A DNA stretch of 64,000 nucleotides from Primulina eburnea (GCF_022965805.1 NC_133102.1:4596885-4660884); one strand, 5' to 3'; positions 25,249 to 36,698 are shown, counted from the first letter of the stretch. A program made the numbers and translations. The notes: a model not told the origin generated them from the letters alone.

Positions 25249-28200
25249 TTCTCCCCTCCTTAATGTAAGTTTCGTCCTCGAAACTTGGATCATCTTGTCC
25301 TTCGAAAAGGTAAGGGTAATGGTTTCTCATTTTCTCTTCGAGTTCCCAAGTGGCTTCTCTTTCGGTGTGATTGGACCATTGTACTTTGACGTATGGAATC
25401 GTTCGTCGTCTTAGCACTTGGTCCTTGGCATCCACAATTCTGATCGGGACTTCCTTATAAGTAAGGCCTTCATTCAAGTCTCCCTCGATTAAGAGTGGTT
25501 CAGCTTCGAGGATGTGGCTTGGATCCGAAACATATCTTCTTAGTTGTGACACATGGAAAACATTATGGATTCTAGACATACTCGGTGGGAGTGCCAATCT
25601 GTATGCAAGTGTCCCCACTTTCCCTAGAATTTCAAAAGGTCCAACATATCTAGGGTTCAGTTTCCCGGGTTTGTTGAATCGAACCACACCTTTCATTGGT
25701 GATACTTTCAAGTATGCTTTATCTCCCGCTATGAATTCCACTGGTCTTCTTTTCAAGTCAGCCCAACTTTTCTGTCGGTCTTGTGCCACTTTAAGTCTCT
25801 CCTTGATTGTAGCGATTTTATCCACTGTTTCTTGGATCAATTCGGGTCCAGTGATGGCCTTTTCTCCTACTTCGTCCCAATATAGTGGTGACCGACATTT
25901 TCGCCCATACAGAGCTTCATACGGCGCCATTCCGATGCTGCTGTGAAAACTGTTATTGTAAGCAAACTCAATCAGAGGCAGATGTTCACTCCAATTACCG
26001 CTAAAGTCTAGGGCACATGCTCTCAGCATGTCTTCTAAAGTTTGAATTGTCCTCTCTGTTTGACCATCGGTCTGAGGGTGGTAGGCCGTACTGAGGGTGA
26101 CCTTAGTTCCCATGGCTTGTTGAAAACTTTTCCAAAAACGAGATACAAACCTCGGGTCTCTGTCTGACAATATGCTGACTGGGACTCCATGTAATCGTAC
26201 GATATTATTCATGTACAACGTGGCTAGCTTGTCCAAATTATAGGTCATGCGGACTGGTAAGAAATGCGCAGATTTTGTGAGTCTGTCTACGATTACCCAG
26301 ATGCCATCATGGCTTTGTCTAGACTTTGGTAACCCAACCACAAAGTCCATGGAGATGTGTTCCCATTTCCATTCTGGAATTTCTAGAGGTTGAAGAAGTC
26401 CTCCAGGCCTTTGGTGCTCTGCTTTGACCTGTTGGCACACAAGACATTTGGAAACAAATATCGCAACATCCTTTTTCATTCCACTCCACCAGAAATTCTT
26501 CTTTAAGTCTCTGTACATCTTGGTACTGCCAGGATGGACTGAAAATTTCGACTTATGTGCTTCTGACATTACTTCTTTTCGAAGGTTATCTACGTCTGGT
26601 ACGCACAATCGTCCTTTCATCCAAAGGACTCCTTTGTCGTCGATCTGAGTATCTTGAGACTTTGCTTCCTTAGCATGTTCCTTAAGTTTGCTAGAACTGG
26701 GTCTCGATCCTGGTTCAACTTGACGATTTCTCGCAGACATGGTTGAGCGGAGAGTGCAGCTAAGGTAATCTTACTCATATTCCTCCGACTCAAAGCATCA
26801 GCTACTTTGTTTGCCTTGCCTGGATGGTAGCTTATAGTCAAGTCATAATCCTTCAATAGCTCAATCCATCGCCTTTGTCTCATATTTAATTCTTTTTGGG
26901 TGAACAAGTATTTGAGGCTCTGGTGGTCCGTGAAGATTTCGCACTTGGAGCCATAGAGATAATGTCTCCATATCTTCAAAGCAAAGACGACTGCTGCCAG
27001 TTCGAGGTCGTGAGTGGGATAATTTCGTTCATGCGGCTTCAACTGCCTTGAAGCATAGGCAATCACTCTTCCTTCTTGCATGAGTACACATCCCAACCCT
27101 TCCTTCGATGCGTCACTGTAGATGGTGAAATCCTTATCTTCAGTGGGCAAGACTAACACTGGTGTAGACGCGAGCTTTTCTTTCAATGTCTGGAAACTTT
27201 TCTCGCAGTTGTCATCCCAAATGAATTTAGAATTCTTTTGAGTAAGCTTTGTTAATGGTACGGCTATGGAAGAGAATCCTTCAACGAATTTCCTGTAATA
27301 GCCTGCCAATCCCAGAAAGCTTCTAATGTCTGTGGCGTTTCTCGGTTTCGGCCAATCTAGAATTGACTCCACTTTCTTTGGATCCACTGATACTCCTGCT
27401 TCCGATATCACATGCCCTAAAAAGGATACACTGTTTAGCCAAAATTCGCATTTGGAACTTGGCATAGAGTTCTTTCTCCCTTAAGGTTTGTAGAGTGAGG
27501 CGGAGATGCTCTTCGTGGTCTTCCTTGCTAGGAGAGTAGACAAGGATGTCATCAATGAATACCACTATGAATCGATCCAGAAACGGCTTGATTACTCTGT
27601 TCATTAGGTCCATAAAGGTTGCTGGTGCGTTTGTCAGACCAAAAGGCATCACCGTGAATTCGCAGTGTCCATACCTTGTCCGAAAGGTCGTCTTTGGGAT
27701 GTCTTCAGCTCTGACCTTCAATTGGTGGTAGCCCGTTCTCAAATCCAATTTGGAAAACACTGTGGCTCCCTTAAGCTGATCAAACAGGTCATCTATCCTT
27801 GGAAGAGGGTACTTGTTCTTGATAGTGATCTTATTCAATTCCCTATAGTCAATGCACAGTCTCATGCTCCCATCTTTCTTCTTGACAAAAAGTACTGGAG
27901 CTCCCCATGGAGACGCACTTGGTCGAATCTGCTTTTTGTCTAGCAATTCTTGAAGTTGCTCTTTTAGCTCCTTAAGTTCAGCTGGTGCCATTCGGTATGG
28001 TGCATTGGAGATGGGTGCCGCTCCGGGCACTAAATTGATTTCGAACTCAATTTCACGGTCCGGGATTGTCCCTGGTAGTTCTTCCGGAAAGACGTCTGGG
28101 ATTTCTCGTACGATAGGGATATCCCCTGGTTTAAGTTCAATCTCCTCCTTCACTACGTTAAACATTGCTAGATAGATATCTGCTCCGGATTTCACGGCTT

Positions 28201-29731
28201 TCCATGCTTGGGATGCGGAAAGAAGTGACTTTCGTTCCTTGGATTTACCATGATACACGACCTCTTTTTGGCTCGGGGTTCGGAGCCTAACGCTCTTTCC
28301 CTTGCAATCTACCATCGCATTGTTTCTTGCTAGCCAATCCATTCCTAAGATGATGTCGAATTCCACCATTTTCAGTTGTATCAATTCTGCTTGGAATAGG
28401 TGCTCATGGATGCAGATCTTACACTGTCGGTGTACTCTATGTGTTTCGATTGTCTTACTAGTAGGAGTTGCTACTCTAAATGGTTCGACTAGTAATTCAG
28501 GTGTAAGCCCTAGTTTCTTAGTGAATCTTTTAGATATGAATGAATGAGTAGCACCACTGTCAAACAACACATAAGCTGGCATTTCATTGACAAAAATGGT
28601 ACCTGCCACGACATCGTTTGCATCATCTGCTTCTTCTTGGGTTATTGCAAACACACTAGCGTTGGGCTTATTCTCCCTTGGTTTGTTGGGGTTAGCATCG
28701 GCATTAGGCTTTGTACTTCTCTTCAATGGCTCGGGGCAATTAGCAATTCGATGCCCTAATTTCCCACAATTGAAACATGCTCCCGTCTGTCGGTGGCATT
28801 CTCCAGAATGACGGTTATTACATTTGGGGCACATCTTTGGTTCTTGGTAAGATGGGTGGGACGAAGCACCTTTGAAGGGTCCACTGGACTGATTCGGTCT
28901 CTTGAATGGTGGCTTCCCTTGAGATGGCTGTCCAGTAAGAGGCCGTTTATTCTTGTTCTCGTCCTCCCGACGCTTGATGTCGGTCTCAGCTCTTATTGCT
29001 GCTCCCATTAAATCAGCAAAGCTCGTAGGTTGATAAACTGCTAAGGATGACTGAATGCGGCTGCTCAATCCCTTTTTGTATCTGTGCATTTTCAGAACTC
29101 CATCTGCCATGATTGTCGGGGCATAAGTTCCGAGGTCATTGAATCGGGAGGTGTAATCTACCACTGACATGCCTGGTGTTTGCGAGAAGTTCTCAAACTC
29201 GCTCAATTTCTGTAGTCTGACTTCTGCTGGGAAATATTGTTTGAGAAAGACATCTCTGAATTGTCGCCAAGTGATTGCTCCGGCGGCTGTCAGGGTAGGT
29301 GAGACTGTTTCCCACCACTTGCTCGCCTTATCTTCCAGGAATGGTGTTATTACCTCTACTTTGAGTGCCTCGGGTATCTCTAATAATCGCAGCTGGGTTT
29401 CCACACTTTTCAACCAGTTCTGGCTACTTTCAGGGTCGGCGTCTCCCTTGAACACTGGGCAACGGTTCTTACGAAGGGACTCGTAATGGTACTTGATTCC
29501 ATTCTGTGCCGGTGGTGGTTGAGGCTGCTGATTACCGTTACCATTGGGGTTTCCCAAGCCCTGGATAGTTGTTGCCACTATGGTGGCTATAGCCATCAAA
29601 TCTGCTTGGCTCAGGCCCATTCTGGGAGGTGGTGGCGGTGGATTTCCGTCAGGATTCGGATTCTCATTATTGTCATTGTGGTTGTTGGCATACCGTGGGT
29701 TGCGATTGGCTCGTGGAGGTCTTCCGGCCAT
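25244..29731 (-). pseudogene. gypsy gag-pol polyprotein, two frameshifts
   Basis: Frame 1 (29731-27323, 802 aa) holds Gag ([21 protein letters not shown]), a zinc knuckle [14 protein letters not shown], the protease FDSGATHSF and RT ([24 protein letters not shown], active site FIDDILV). Just after KELYAKF the RT thumb jumps frame near 27460 (a two-base loss relative to the expected SKCEFW context). Frame 2 (to 26617) holds [10 protein letters not shown], RNase H ([23 protein letters not shown]) and the start of integrase. A second shift near 26690, in an A run, moves to frame 3 (to 25244) with the HHCC zinc finger (CLVCQQVKAEHQRPGG), the integrase core (MDFVVGLPKS, DRDPRF, HPQTDGQTER) and a tail resembling a chromodomain (YVKVQWSNHTEREATWELEE). 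The stop codon falls a few bases inside the 3' LTR. Confidence 0.95.
25249..25262 (-). promoter_or_regulatory. gypsy polypurine tract
   Basis: The minus strand reads AAGGAGGGGAGAA directly before the LTR. It also encodes the last residues (KEGR) of pol. Confidence 0.85.
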
Positions 29732-29943
29732 TTCCTACAAGTGTACAAGTTTCTAAGATATTTGTTGCACAAATTTGATAGAATGCATTGAATAATTTGT
29801 GCGAAAATAAATTGATGCCAACAATTAATCGAAATAACAACTTTTATTGATTTCTCAAATAAACATAAACAACTGAATGGGAATTTATTGGAATAGAAAA
29901 TGGCAACAACGGAAATAAACTAAAAATTGTTCACTAAAATATT

Positions 29944-30474
29944 CTAATCTGATATCTCTCCATTCCCCACAGCTACGTCAGGTGGGGCTTCTTCCTCCTC
30001 AGAATCCTCCTCCGGCATCTCCGGGTCTAAAAACTCTGCCAGCTGCATCTGTAGACTTTGATTCTCCGATTCTAATTCAGCAATCTGTTCCTTATGAGTC
30101 AGAATCTTCCCTATTGCATTGTCCAACTCATTCTTTGCACGCGCGCAGTTGGCTTGATCCTTCTGGATGAGTGCCTTCTCCCTTGCCTTCCTTTCGTCTA
30201 TCTCCCTTGATAGCCTTTGGTTATTTTCTGACAATTGCATGACCACCTTCCACGACTCTTCCATTCTCTCCTTATCTCTTACCCGTGCGTGACGAGCTTC
30301 AGCCAATTCTACGGTACGTTGGTCCAATTCATCCATAGCTCGTTTGGTTTGGCCCCTCGTCAGTTGTAAGGACTCTCGCAGTTCGCCGTTATCTTCATTA
30401 ACGAGTTGGAACATCTCATATACCTGATCGATCCTCTTTTCTGCTGCCAATAGCTTGGTAGTCAGATCCTCCAC
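29944..30474 (-). CDS. extra gypsy ORF upstream of gag: coiled-coil protein
   Basis: This 176-residue frame starts MEDLTTKLLAAEKRIDQ and reads as a long charged heptad-rich coiled coil (ESLQLTRGQTKRAMDELDQ, RLSREIDERKAREKAL, KEQIAELESENQSLQMQL). It ends in an acidic tail (EMPEEDSEEEEAPPDV). It lies between the primer-binding site and gag of the same element and on the same strand. In-frame codons upstream of the ATG (ERRKQVEDL) continue the coiled coil back into the frame ending at 30462, so the two probably form one protein interrupted by a frameshift. I do not recognise a named family; oligomerisation is the only function that can be inferred. Confidence 0.75.
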   Translation of the reverse strand: MEDLTTKLLAAEKRIDQVYEMFQLVNEDNGELRESLQLTRGQTKRAMDELDQRTVELAEARHARVRDKERMEESWKVVMQLSENNQRLSREIDERKAREKALIQKDQANCARAKNELDNAIGKILTHKEQIAELESENQSLQMQLAEFLDPEMPEEDSEEEEAPPDVAVGNGEISD

Positions 30475-30662
30475 TTGCTTCCTCCTCTCAGGTTGCTAGC
30501 TCTTAGCCTCCTAGCCGTCCTATCGGGGCGTGCTAGAGCCAAATCATCTAAACGCATAAGAGACTGAGCGTGCGTGCGAGGTCGGGGACTGTCTAGCTCA
30601 AATGTCTCTCTATGAGTAATCGAAGCTACACTCTTACGGGCAATTAAACGTATGCGAGCCAT
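30462..30662 (-). CDS. extra gypsy ORF, N-terminal part with histone H3-tail-like start
   Basis: This 66-residue frame begins MARIRLIARKSVAS. Histone H3 begins MARTKQTARKSTGG, so after Met the residues A1, R2, A7, R8, K9 and S10 coincide, including the ARKS context of H3 lysine 9. The rest is basic and arginine-rich (SPRPRTHAQSLMRL, ARPDRTARRLRAS) with no histone fold. The frame ends where the coiled-coil frame (30474-29944) begins in another register, which suggests one original protein. It sits about 0.43 kb inside the 5' LTR, in the region normally untranslated in gypsy elements. The likeness is visible, but chance cannot be excluded from one copy. Confidence 0.5.
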   Translation of the reverse strand: MARIRLIARKSVASITHRETFELDSPRPRTHAQSLMRLDDLALARPDRTARRLRASNLRGGSKWRI

Positions 30663-31087
30663 TTCCTCGAAAAAGAAAAGAAATGCTCAGAATATCAAAA
30701 ATAGGACAGAATAAAATATCAGCGTCATATAGAGTCGAATAAAGGAAAATAAATAAAACTTTTCGAAAATTTCCAAAAATGGAAAGTTTCGAGATAGACA
30801 TATGGATTCGAAGCATATGTCGAGAGGATTCCAGAACAGTTGACGGAATCGAATTCGGAGTTTCCTACGAAAAGTTATAGGAGTTACGAAATTTTCCTAA
30901 AACGGCAAAATCGAGGTTTCGGAGGCCTAAACGAAGGAATTTCGCGATTTTTCGCTGGGGCTCCCAATAGGGTGGGGAGTCTTGAACGTTGGTCCGTTTC
31001 GGAGGGGAGAGCATTGGCCGATTTATAAAATTCCACCGAAAGTTTTTTTGAACATTTTCCTTCCCCAACCGGATTATGAACCTGGCT

Positions 31088-31099
31088 GCTCTGATACCA
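31088..31099 (-). promoter_or_regulatory. gypsy primer-binding site
   Basis: The minus strand reads TGGTATCAGAGC, the classic plant initiator-methionine tRNA primer site, six bases inside the 5' LTR. Confidence 0.92.
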
Positions 31100-32020
31100 C
31101 TTAAATGTCACGCCCCGAGACCGGGGTTAGTCGACACCGGCGTTATCTCGCAATCACATAACTGCAAGACAACTAGCCTCGTAGTACAGCATATACCAAA
31201 CCAGTTTATTATCATAAATTTCTCAAAAGTTCAACGTCTTTACAACTCAGAAAGAAATAGAAACCTGCGGAAGCGTAAATACGAAATACTGAAAACATAA
31301 GACTGAATAATAAATCGGTCACGAATCAGCCTGTTTCTTCACCATCCCCAAAAGTGTTCTTGCTCCTCATCCTCAATTTGATTCTCATCCTTATCTGGGT
31401 GGGAGAGTAAGGGTGAGTATTTCGGGGAAAATACTCAGTAAATGGGGGGCCAATCGGACATGAAAAATATCGAGGTTATACTTATACACGAATTATCACA
31501 ATTTCAATATTTAGCATGTCGAATCAGATACAAGAAAAAGACAACGGATACAGCACTGAAATCATCTCATTTTCTATGGTTTTTAACTGATCAGTCCCCT
31601 ATATGTTACTCCTCTAAGGGGCGAGGCCAAAGGAACGGTTATTATAACCCACCGCATCAGGGCCTAAACAAAGATTTCAAAGTTCGGAATTTCCTTTACG
31701 ATTTCTAAGTCGAATCATTACAGTGCTTAACAAATACTCAACATGCTTTCAATAAACGAAAATTCCAAAAGGGTTACATACGAAGCAGAACGAATATATC
31801 ATGCCGATATAATTTTCAAAGTCATAGCTATTTTCGAAATATATTATGCCAATGGAAGTAGTAGCAAAAACCCACTTACCGTATTTTGATTGCTCAAAGA
31901 AACGTAAACATGAACGGCGAGATTGCGGCAGAGCTTCTAGAGGGCGAAGAGCTTCGAGACTACAGTGTTGCTAGAGAGGATTTCGAGAGTGGATGTGCCA
32001 ATTCGAATGAGGAGCCCTCC

Positions 32021-32028
32021 TTTATATA
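32021..32028 (-). promoter_or_regulatory. TATA box of the gypsy 5' LTR
   Basis: The minus strand reads TATATAAA within GCCTATATAAAGG. Transcription would run toward lower coordinates into the element. Confidence 0.65.
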
Positions 32029-32064
32029 GGCACGAACAACCTTCTACAAGGTAGGCTCCAGTCG

Positions 32065-32137
32065 CTCCATGAATGACGCTGCGTTGATGGCTCCCTGAAT
32101 GACGCTGCGTTGATGGCTCCATGAATGACGCTGATGG
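32065..32137 (-). repeat. 26-bp tandem repeats in gypsy U3
   Basis: There are two full and one shortened copies of CTCC(A/C)TGAATGACGCTGCG followed by TTGATGG. They lie about 35 bp upstream of the TATA box and are repeated in the other LTR at 25054-25126. An enhancer-like role is inferred from position. Confidence 0.8.
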
Positions 32138-32806
32138 CTTGATCAAAGGGTTGGTTGCATTAACTTCTCCCGGATGAATGTGGCCACTTTTTGGTTCAAG
32201 GTGCTCACTCGATTTTCATGCTGAAATGGAGTGATTTCGGCTGGTGCATGGTGTTCACACGGGAGCCCATCTGTCGCATATGGATTTTTGTGGTTCTTTG
32301 TTCTTGACAATTAAATTAATTATTTTATAGGTTTGAAAAATATTGTAATATAAATCCTTTAATGGGTCAATTCTTTTAGTTGAAATTAGGCCGAATGAGT
32401 CGAACAATTATGGAGACAATAATTAATCACTTGGTCAAAATTGTAATGCTCGACTTCATTATGTTACACAAATGGTTGACTTAATAGAAAGGCAATAATA
32501 ATTAATTCACTCAAATTGTAATACGCACAGTGAAATTAAATGCATTATGATATGTGTAATCTATTGGAGCAATAACATCTTTATTATTTTTTATTATTAT
32601 ATTATAAATGCTCATACTCTTAAACTAAACATTCTAATTATTTTAATTTTTAAAAAACTCAAAAATAATTATCTCTTTTTAAGTGTAAGTATATGATAAA
32701 GTGTATATCATAATATAAAATAATATTTTATTATCGTTATTATATTACCCTCCGATTCATTTTCACGGGTATGGTATATATATATATATATAGACACACA
32801 TATGAA

Positions 32807-32986
32807 TAGGTCTTTTATGAGACGATTTCACGAATTTTATCTGTGAGATGGATCAATCCTACCGATATTCACAATAAAAAGTAATACTCTTAGCATAAAA
32901 AAGTAATAATTTTAATGGATAACCCAAATAAGATACATATCTCACAAAATACGACCCGTGAAACCGTCTCACACAAGTTTTGCCTT
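32807..32986 (+). mobile_element. GTGAGAC-family MITE, copy D
   Basis: The left end is diverged (TATGAGACGATTTCACG). The right end CCGTGAAACCGTCTCACAC and the internal CACAATAAAAAGTAATACTC are well kept. Confidence 0.75.
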
Positions 32987-33924
32987 AGTATATATGATCT
33001 CTGAGTTGGTGGTTTGGTTGGGTTCAAGACTATAATTACTATATCACATCTTATATATGATCAAATTCTAAATTAGTATCACTAGATGATAATTATATGA
33101 ATGATTTTTATAAATATCTGCTGATAGGTAGAAACTAAAACCAAATAAATATTTTCATTTATTTTTATATACTATATAATGTGATAATTATATAAATGAA
33201 CTCGGTATAATTATACAAATGATTTTTATAAATCTCAATAAAATTATTAGTATCACTAGATTAACTTTAAAAATTGATATTCGACTTGACTCACAAAATC
33301 AAGGACTCGATTATCATATTATATAATATATAAAATTAGGTAAAAATAAATAAATTATGTAAGCACTGTCGACACATGAACAAGAAATATGAACTCGAAC
33401 AACAACTTTAAAATTATAAAATTTATTATTATAAGATTAATTTTGTCAATATAATCTAATATATAAATTTAATAACTCTTATTAAAATCATATCAAATAC
33501 TAAATATAATATCCTATATTTTATTTGTCATTAACTTATTTTTATATTATATATCACATGTTTATACTGTGCGTATTAAATTATGACTAATAGTACAATT
33601 ATTTCTATATTGGAAAAGATTGAAACTGGAACACGTGACTTTAGAAGAGTCGTTTTTTTAATTATTATTATTGAGTAATATGACAGTTACTTTCAACTGT
33701 CAATAAAATTTCTATATAACCCATTAAAACTTTCAAAATAAATGACAAGATTAAAAAAAAAAAAGCAAAAAGAGAGATGGCAGAAAAAATCCGGAAGCCC
33801 CAGCCTGCAGCAGAGAAATATCCCAACGAGAAGAAACCAAGAAACGAAACGAATCCGGTAGAAAAGGACGATAGAAGCCAAAAGATTCATGGACAGAGAT
33901 GAAAATAGATTGCCTTAATTCACA

Positions 33925-34032
33925 CCACTCCGACTCACTCGACCTATCGTAAAAAATGCAGTCGTTTTTCTCCGCATCTTCACCTTTGTATCTGTCTGCA
34001 TTTTTTACGATAGGTCGAGTGAGTCGGAGTGG
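33925..34032. repeat. perfect 37-bp inverted repeat
   Basis: Arms 33925-33961 and 33996-34032 are exact reverse complements (CCACTCCGACTCACTCGACC... and its complement) around a 34-base loop. No terminal-repeat transposon signature was seen outside the arms. Confidence 0.9.
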
Positions 34033-34744
34033 TAGATGAACATCCAATTTTCTTGTATGGACTTTCCTCGAAAACAAAGAATATTGATTGGCTTCGAAAA
34101 ATCTTTTTTCTTTTTTACTTTTCTTAGCGGAGAAGATCGTGTAAATTTTTCACTACAGGTCATAAAAGTGGTGGAATTTTTTCCTCGAAAACAATGAATA
34201 TCGGTCTTTCTTTCTTGTTTTTTTTTATCGTTCCGTTCGAATACTTTTTCTGTCTTTCCGTTTCTGCTTGCATTCGCCGACGTATTGCACATACGCGATA
34301 ATATGCCATTCTTGTGGCTGGATAAGTAAATTTAAGTCTTTTTACGCTTGCTCCAAGAACCAATTGTGAGATATTTGATTGATATGTGATTGATTGTTTT
34401 AAGTTTTTGCACTTCGGAGTTTGATGAATTTCCACGTTTCACGCCCACCATTCCTAACTAGACTCCCCCATTGTCCATCTGTTTAAAATTTTGGAAGATC
34501 AAATCCCTAAATTGGTCATTACAGTTTCATATTTTACCAATTTTTTCATCAACTTACATCGTAAACCCAAACTAATGGTTCGATCGAAATAAAGAAAGCG
34601 TGCCTTAATTGATAGAATCGTATTGAAATTTCAAAGTCGAGTAATTGTTCTGAACTGGGAAAGCTACATTGCAAGCCAATTGACACCTTAATGGCACAAA
34701 ATCAAAAGCTTTGAGAATTTTCTGATCAAGAACCAACCAACAAA

Positions 34745-35380
34745 GAGAGGTATCAACTACTGATGGAAAAGCTAATTTATTTATCTCACACCCGCCTAGA
34801 CATTTCTTATGCGCTTGGTTTAGTAAGTCAATTCATACATCATCCGAGTAAAGACAATATGCATGCATTTATTCAAATACTTCATTACCTCAAATCAGCC
34901 CCCCGGAAGGGGAATCATGTTCTCTAAGAATGGACATTTAGATATTGAAGGATATACAATGCAATTTATCTGATAGAAAATCCACATCGGGATGCTTTAC
35001 CTTTGTTGGGGTTAACTTAGTGACATGGAGAAGTAAGAAACAGAAAATAGTAGCATTGTCAAGTGCTGAAGCTGAGTTTCCAGGAATGGCCTAGGGACTT
35101 TGTGGACTTATATGGCTCAGAAGACCGGTCTCAGAGATTGGTTTTGCGAATTTATTTTTGGACCATAAGGCTGCCATGGAAATATCTCATAATCCTATTC
35201 AGCATGACCGAACGAAGCACATTAAGATAGACAGATGCTTGATTAAACAAAAGCTTGAAGGAGTGATTCAGTTTCCCTTTGTAAGGTCCGAAGATCAACG
35301 AGCTAATATGCTTACAAAAGCGCGCTGTGTCTAGCAAAATCTTACATTGCTCACTTGACAATTGGGGTATGAGAGAACAC
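34745..35380 (+). pseudogene. decayed Ty1/copia RT-RNase H fragment
   Basis: Translated pieces match the copia C-terminal region in order: KLIYLSHTRLDISYALGLVS, LHYLKSAPRKGNH, NLVTWRSKKQKIVALSSAEA, IWLRR, then AAMEISHNPIQHDRTKHI and IQFPFVRSEDQRANMLTKA. The frame is broken by several stops and shifts, and no LTRs were found near it. It is an old solo fragment unrelated in sequence to the intact copia at 8.5-14.8 kb. Confidence 0.85.
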
Positions 35381-36102
35381 ATGAGTGTGTATTTTTATTT
35401 CTTTACCAATTTAAACTTACTAGCTGCAGAACTAGAAGCAATCGACTTGAAAAATATTCTACCATTAGTACATCTTTTATACATGTTTTTCCAATGACAT
35501 TATAGGAACAATTTTATGTTTGAATTTTCTAAAAATAGTTTTTTTGGCAGTTGTAACTAACTACCTGTTTGTATGAATTCTCCTAGAAAATATAACAATC
35601 AATATATATTGATCTTCTATAGATATATTCCATTGAATGAAGTAAAAAAGGAAAAGTCGATAGGAGGAAAAAAAAACACTTTCTTATGATTTCATATTAT
35701 GCTTCTATTCAAAATACATGGGTTGTGAAATTTGAATGAATTGACCTTTGCTGATGTAATTCAAATTCATGAACTGGTATCAATAAAACGAGTCTCGTAT
35801 TTCATAAAACAAGGTTTTTTTTACTTTAGTTAACTTTGATGTCTAAGAAAATAGTAGAAAAAATGAGTTAAAGCGTTTGATTTGTAATGAAGGAAAGAAA
35901 GTTGTTTGAGGAAATTTTGCAAATAAAATCACATGACAAACTCATCTGGTTTCTGTATCAGTGGAACTTTAGTATTTCTCAATATTTTTTTGGAGTAATA
36001 GGGCAACTGCCTTTTCAAATTAAAAGGAAAATTAATTAATTAAAGAAAAAATATACAACACTTGAAGAGAAAAAATAAGCTTTAAATATCATTCATTATT
36101 AG

Positions 36103-36500
36103 TTATATACAAACACAATCAAGAAATTTACAGAAGCTTTCATTCATGTTCTGCCAAACATAATAGGCCAAATAAAGCCCAGCAAGAATCAGAACCTCAC
36201 TAAAAGATTTATTTCTGAAAACTAAAGCTTTAACCTGAAATACTAAAGTGATGGAAAACCCATTCGAATTAATTCATCCAAAAGAAACTCGTAATTGTAC
36301 AAAGCATCTAGTTTTAGACTTCACCGGGTTAGCATTACTCAAACATAACAGGCAATATGATGATAACTAAGAAATTACAAGATACCCAATGACCAAGAAT
36401 CCCCTCTAACCGCTCTTGATCACTAGAAAGCCTTGGACTAAATTCCATCCTCGTCTCAACCAACTAACTGCTGTATTTTGACTCGATAGCTTGTAATTTT
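36103..36500 (-). pseudogene. possible remnant exons of an unrecognised gene
   Basis: On the minus strand, 36500-36375 reads AIESKYSS, a stop, then LVETRMEFSPRLSSDQERLE and GILGHWVS. After a gap, 36234-36103 follows an acceptor-like TTTCAG and reads VKALVFRNKSFSEVLILAGL then YLAYYVWQNMNESFCKFL and a stop. Composition and hydrophobic patterning look protein-coding, but I know no family and an internal stop is present. This is speculative. Confidence 0.25.
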
Positions 36501-36698
36501 CCTTTGACTATCCTCCTTTAATTGTTGACACTGGAACTACAATGATGAAACAGTACTTCCATGCTTGATGCAAGGTAAAAAAAGGTAACATACTTGAACA
36601 ACTAAGCACGCCTTTTGCTTAAACGCCAAGAGTTAGGTTCATGGTGTCTGTTGTAGAGCGGTTCAATTCGCTCGTCTCTTCCGCTTGCTCATTGCACT

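Larger units (their letters stand above)
24095..32259 (-). mobile_element. Ty3/gypsy chromovirus-type LTR retrotransposon, full length, very recent
   Basis: This 8165-bp element has two 1154-bp terminal repeats (24095-25248 and 31106-32259) and a CGGGA target duplication (24090-24094 and 32260-32264). Reading the minus strand, the order is 5' LTR, a TGGTATCAGAGC primer site, an extra upstream frame, gag, protease, RT, RNase H, integrase with a chromodomain-like tail, a polypurine tract and 3' LTR. I found one difference between the LTRs, so insertion was recent. Two frameshifts in pol nevertheless break the polyprotein. The gene order and C-terminal tail suggest a chromovirus, possibly Tekay/Del-like, which would need a tree to confirm. 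Confidence 0.97.
31106..32259 (-). repeat. gypsy 5' LTR
   Basis: This 1154-bp copy is identical to 24095-25248 as far as I compared, except one C/G difference (24688 versus 31699 region). Confidence 0.96.
32265..34744. other. intergenic, AT-rich
   Basis: No gene is recognised. The stretch contains one MITE (32807-32986), a short TA microsatellite near 32774-32792 and a perfect hairpin (33925-34032). Open frames at 33693-34435 on the minus strand have no family resemblance. Confidence 0.5.
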
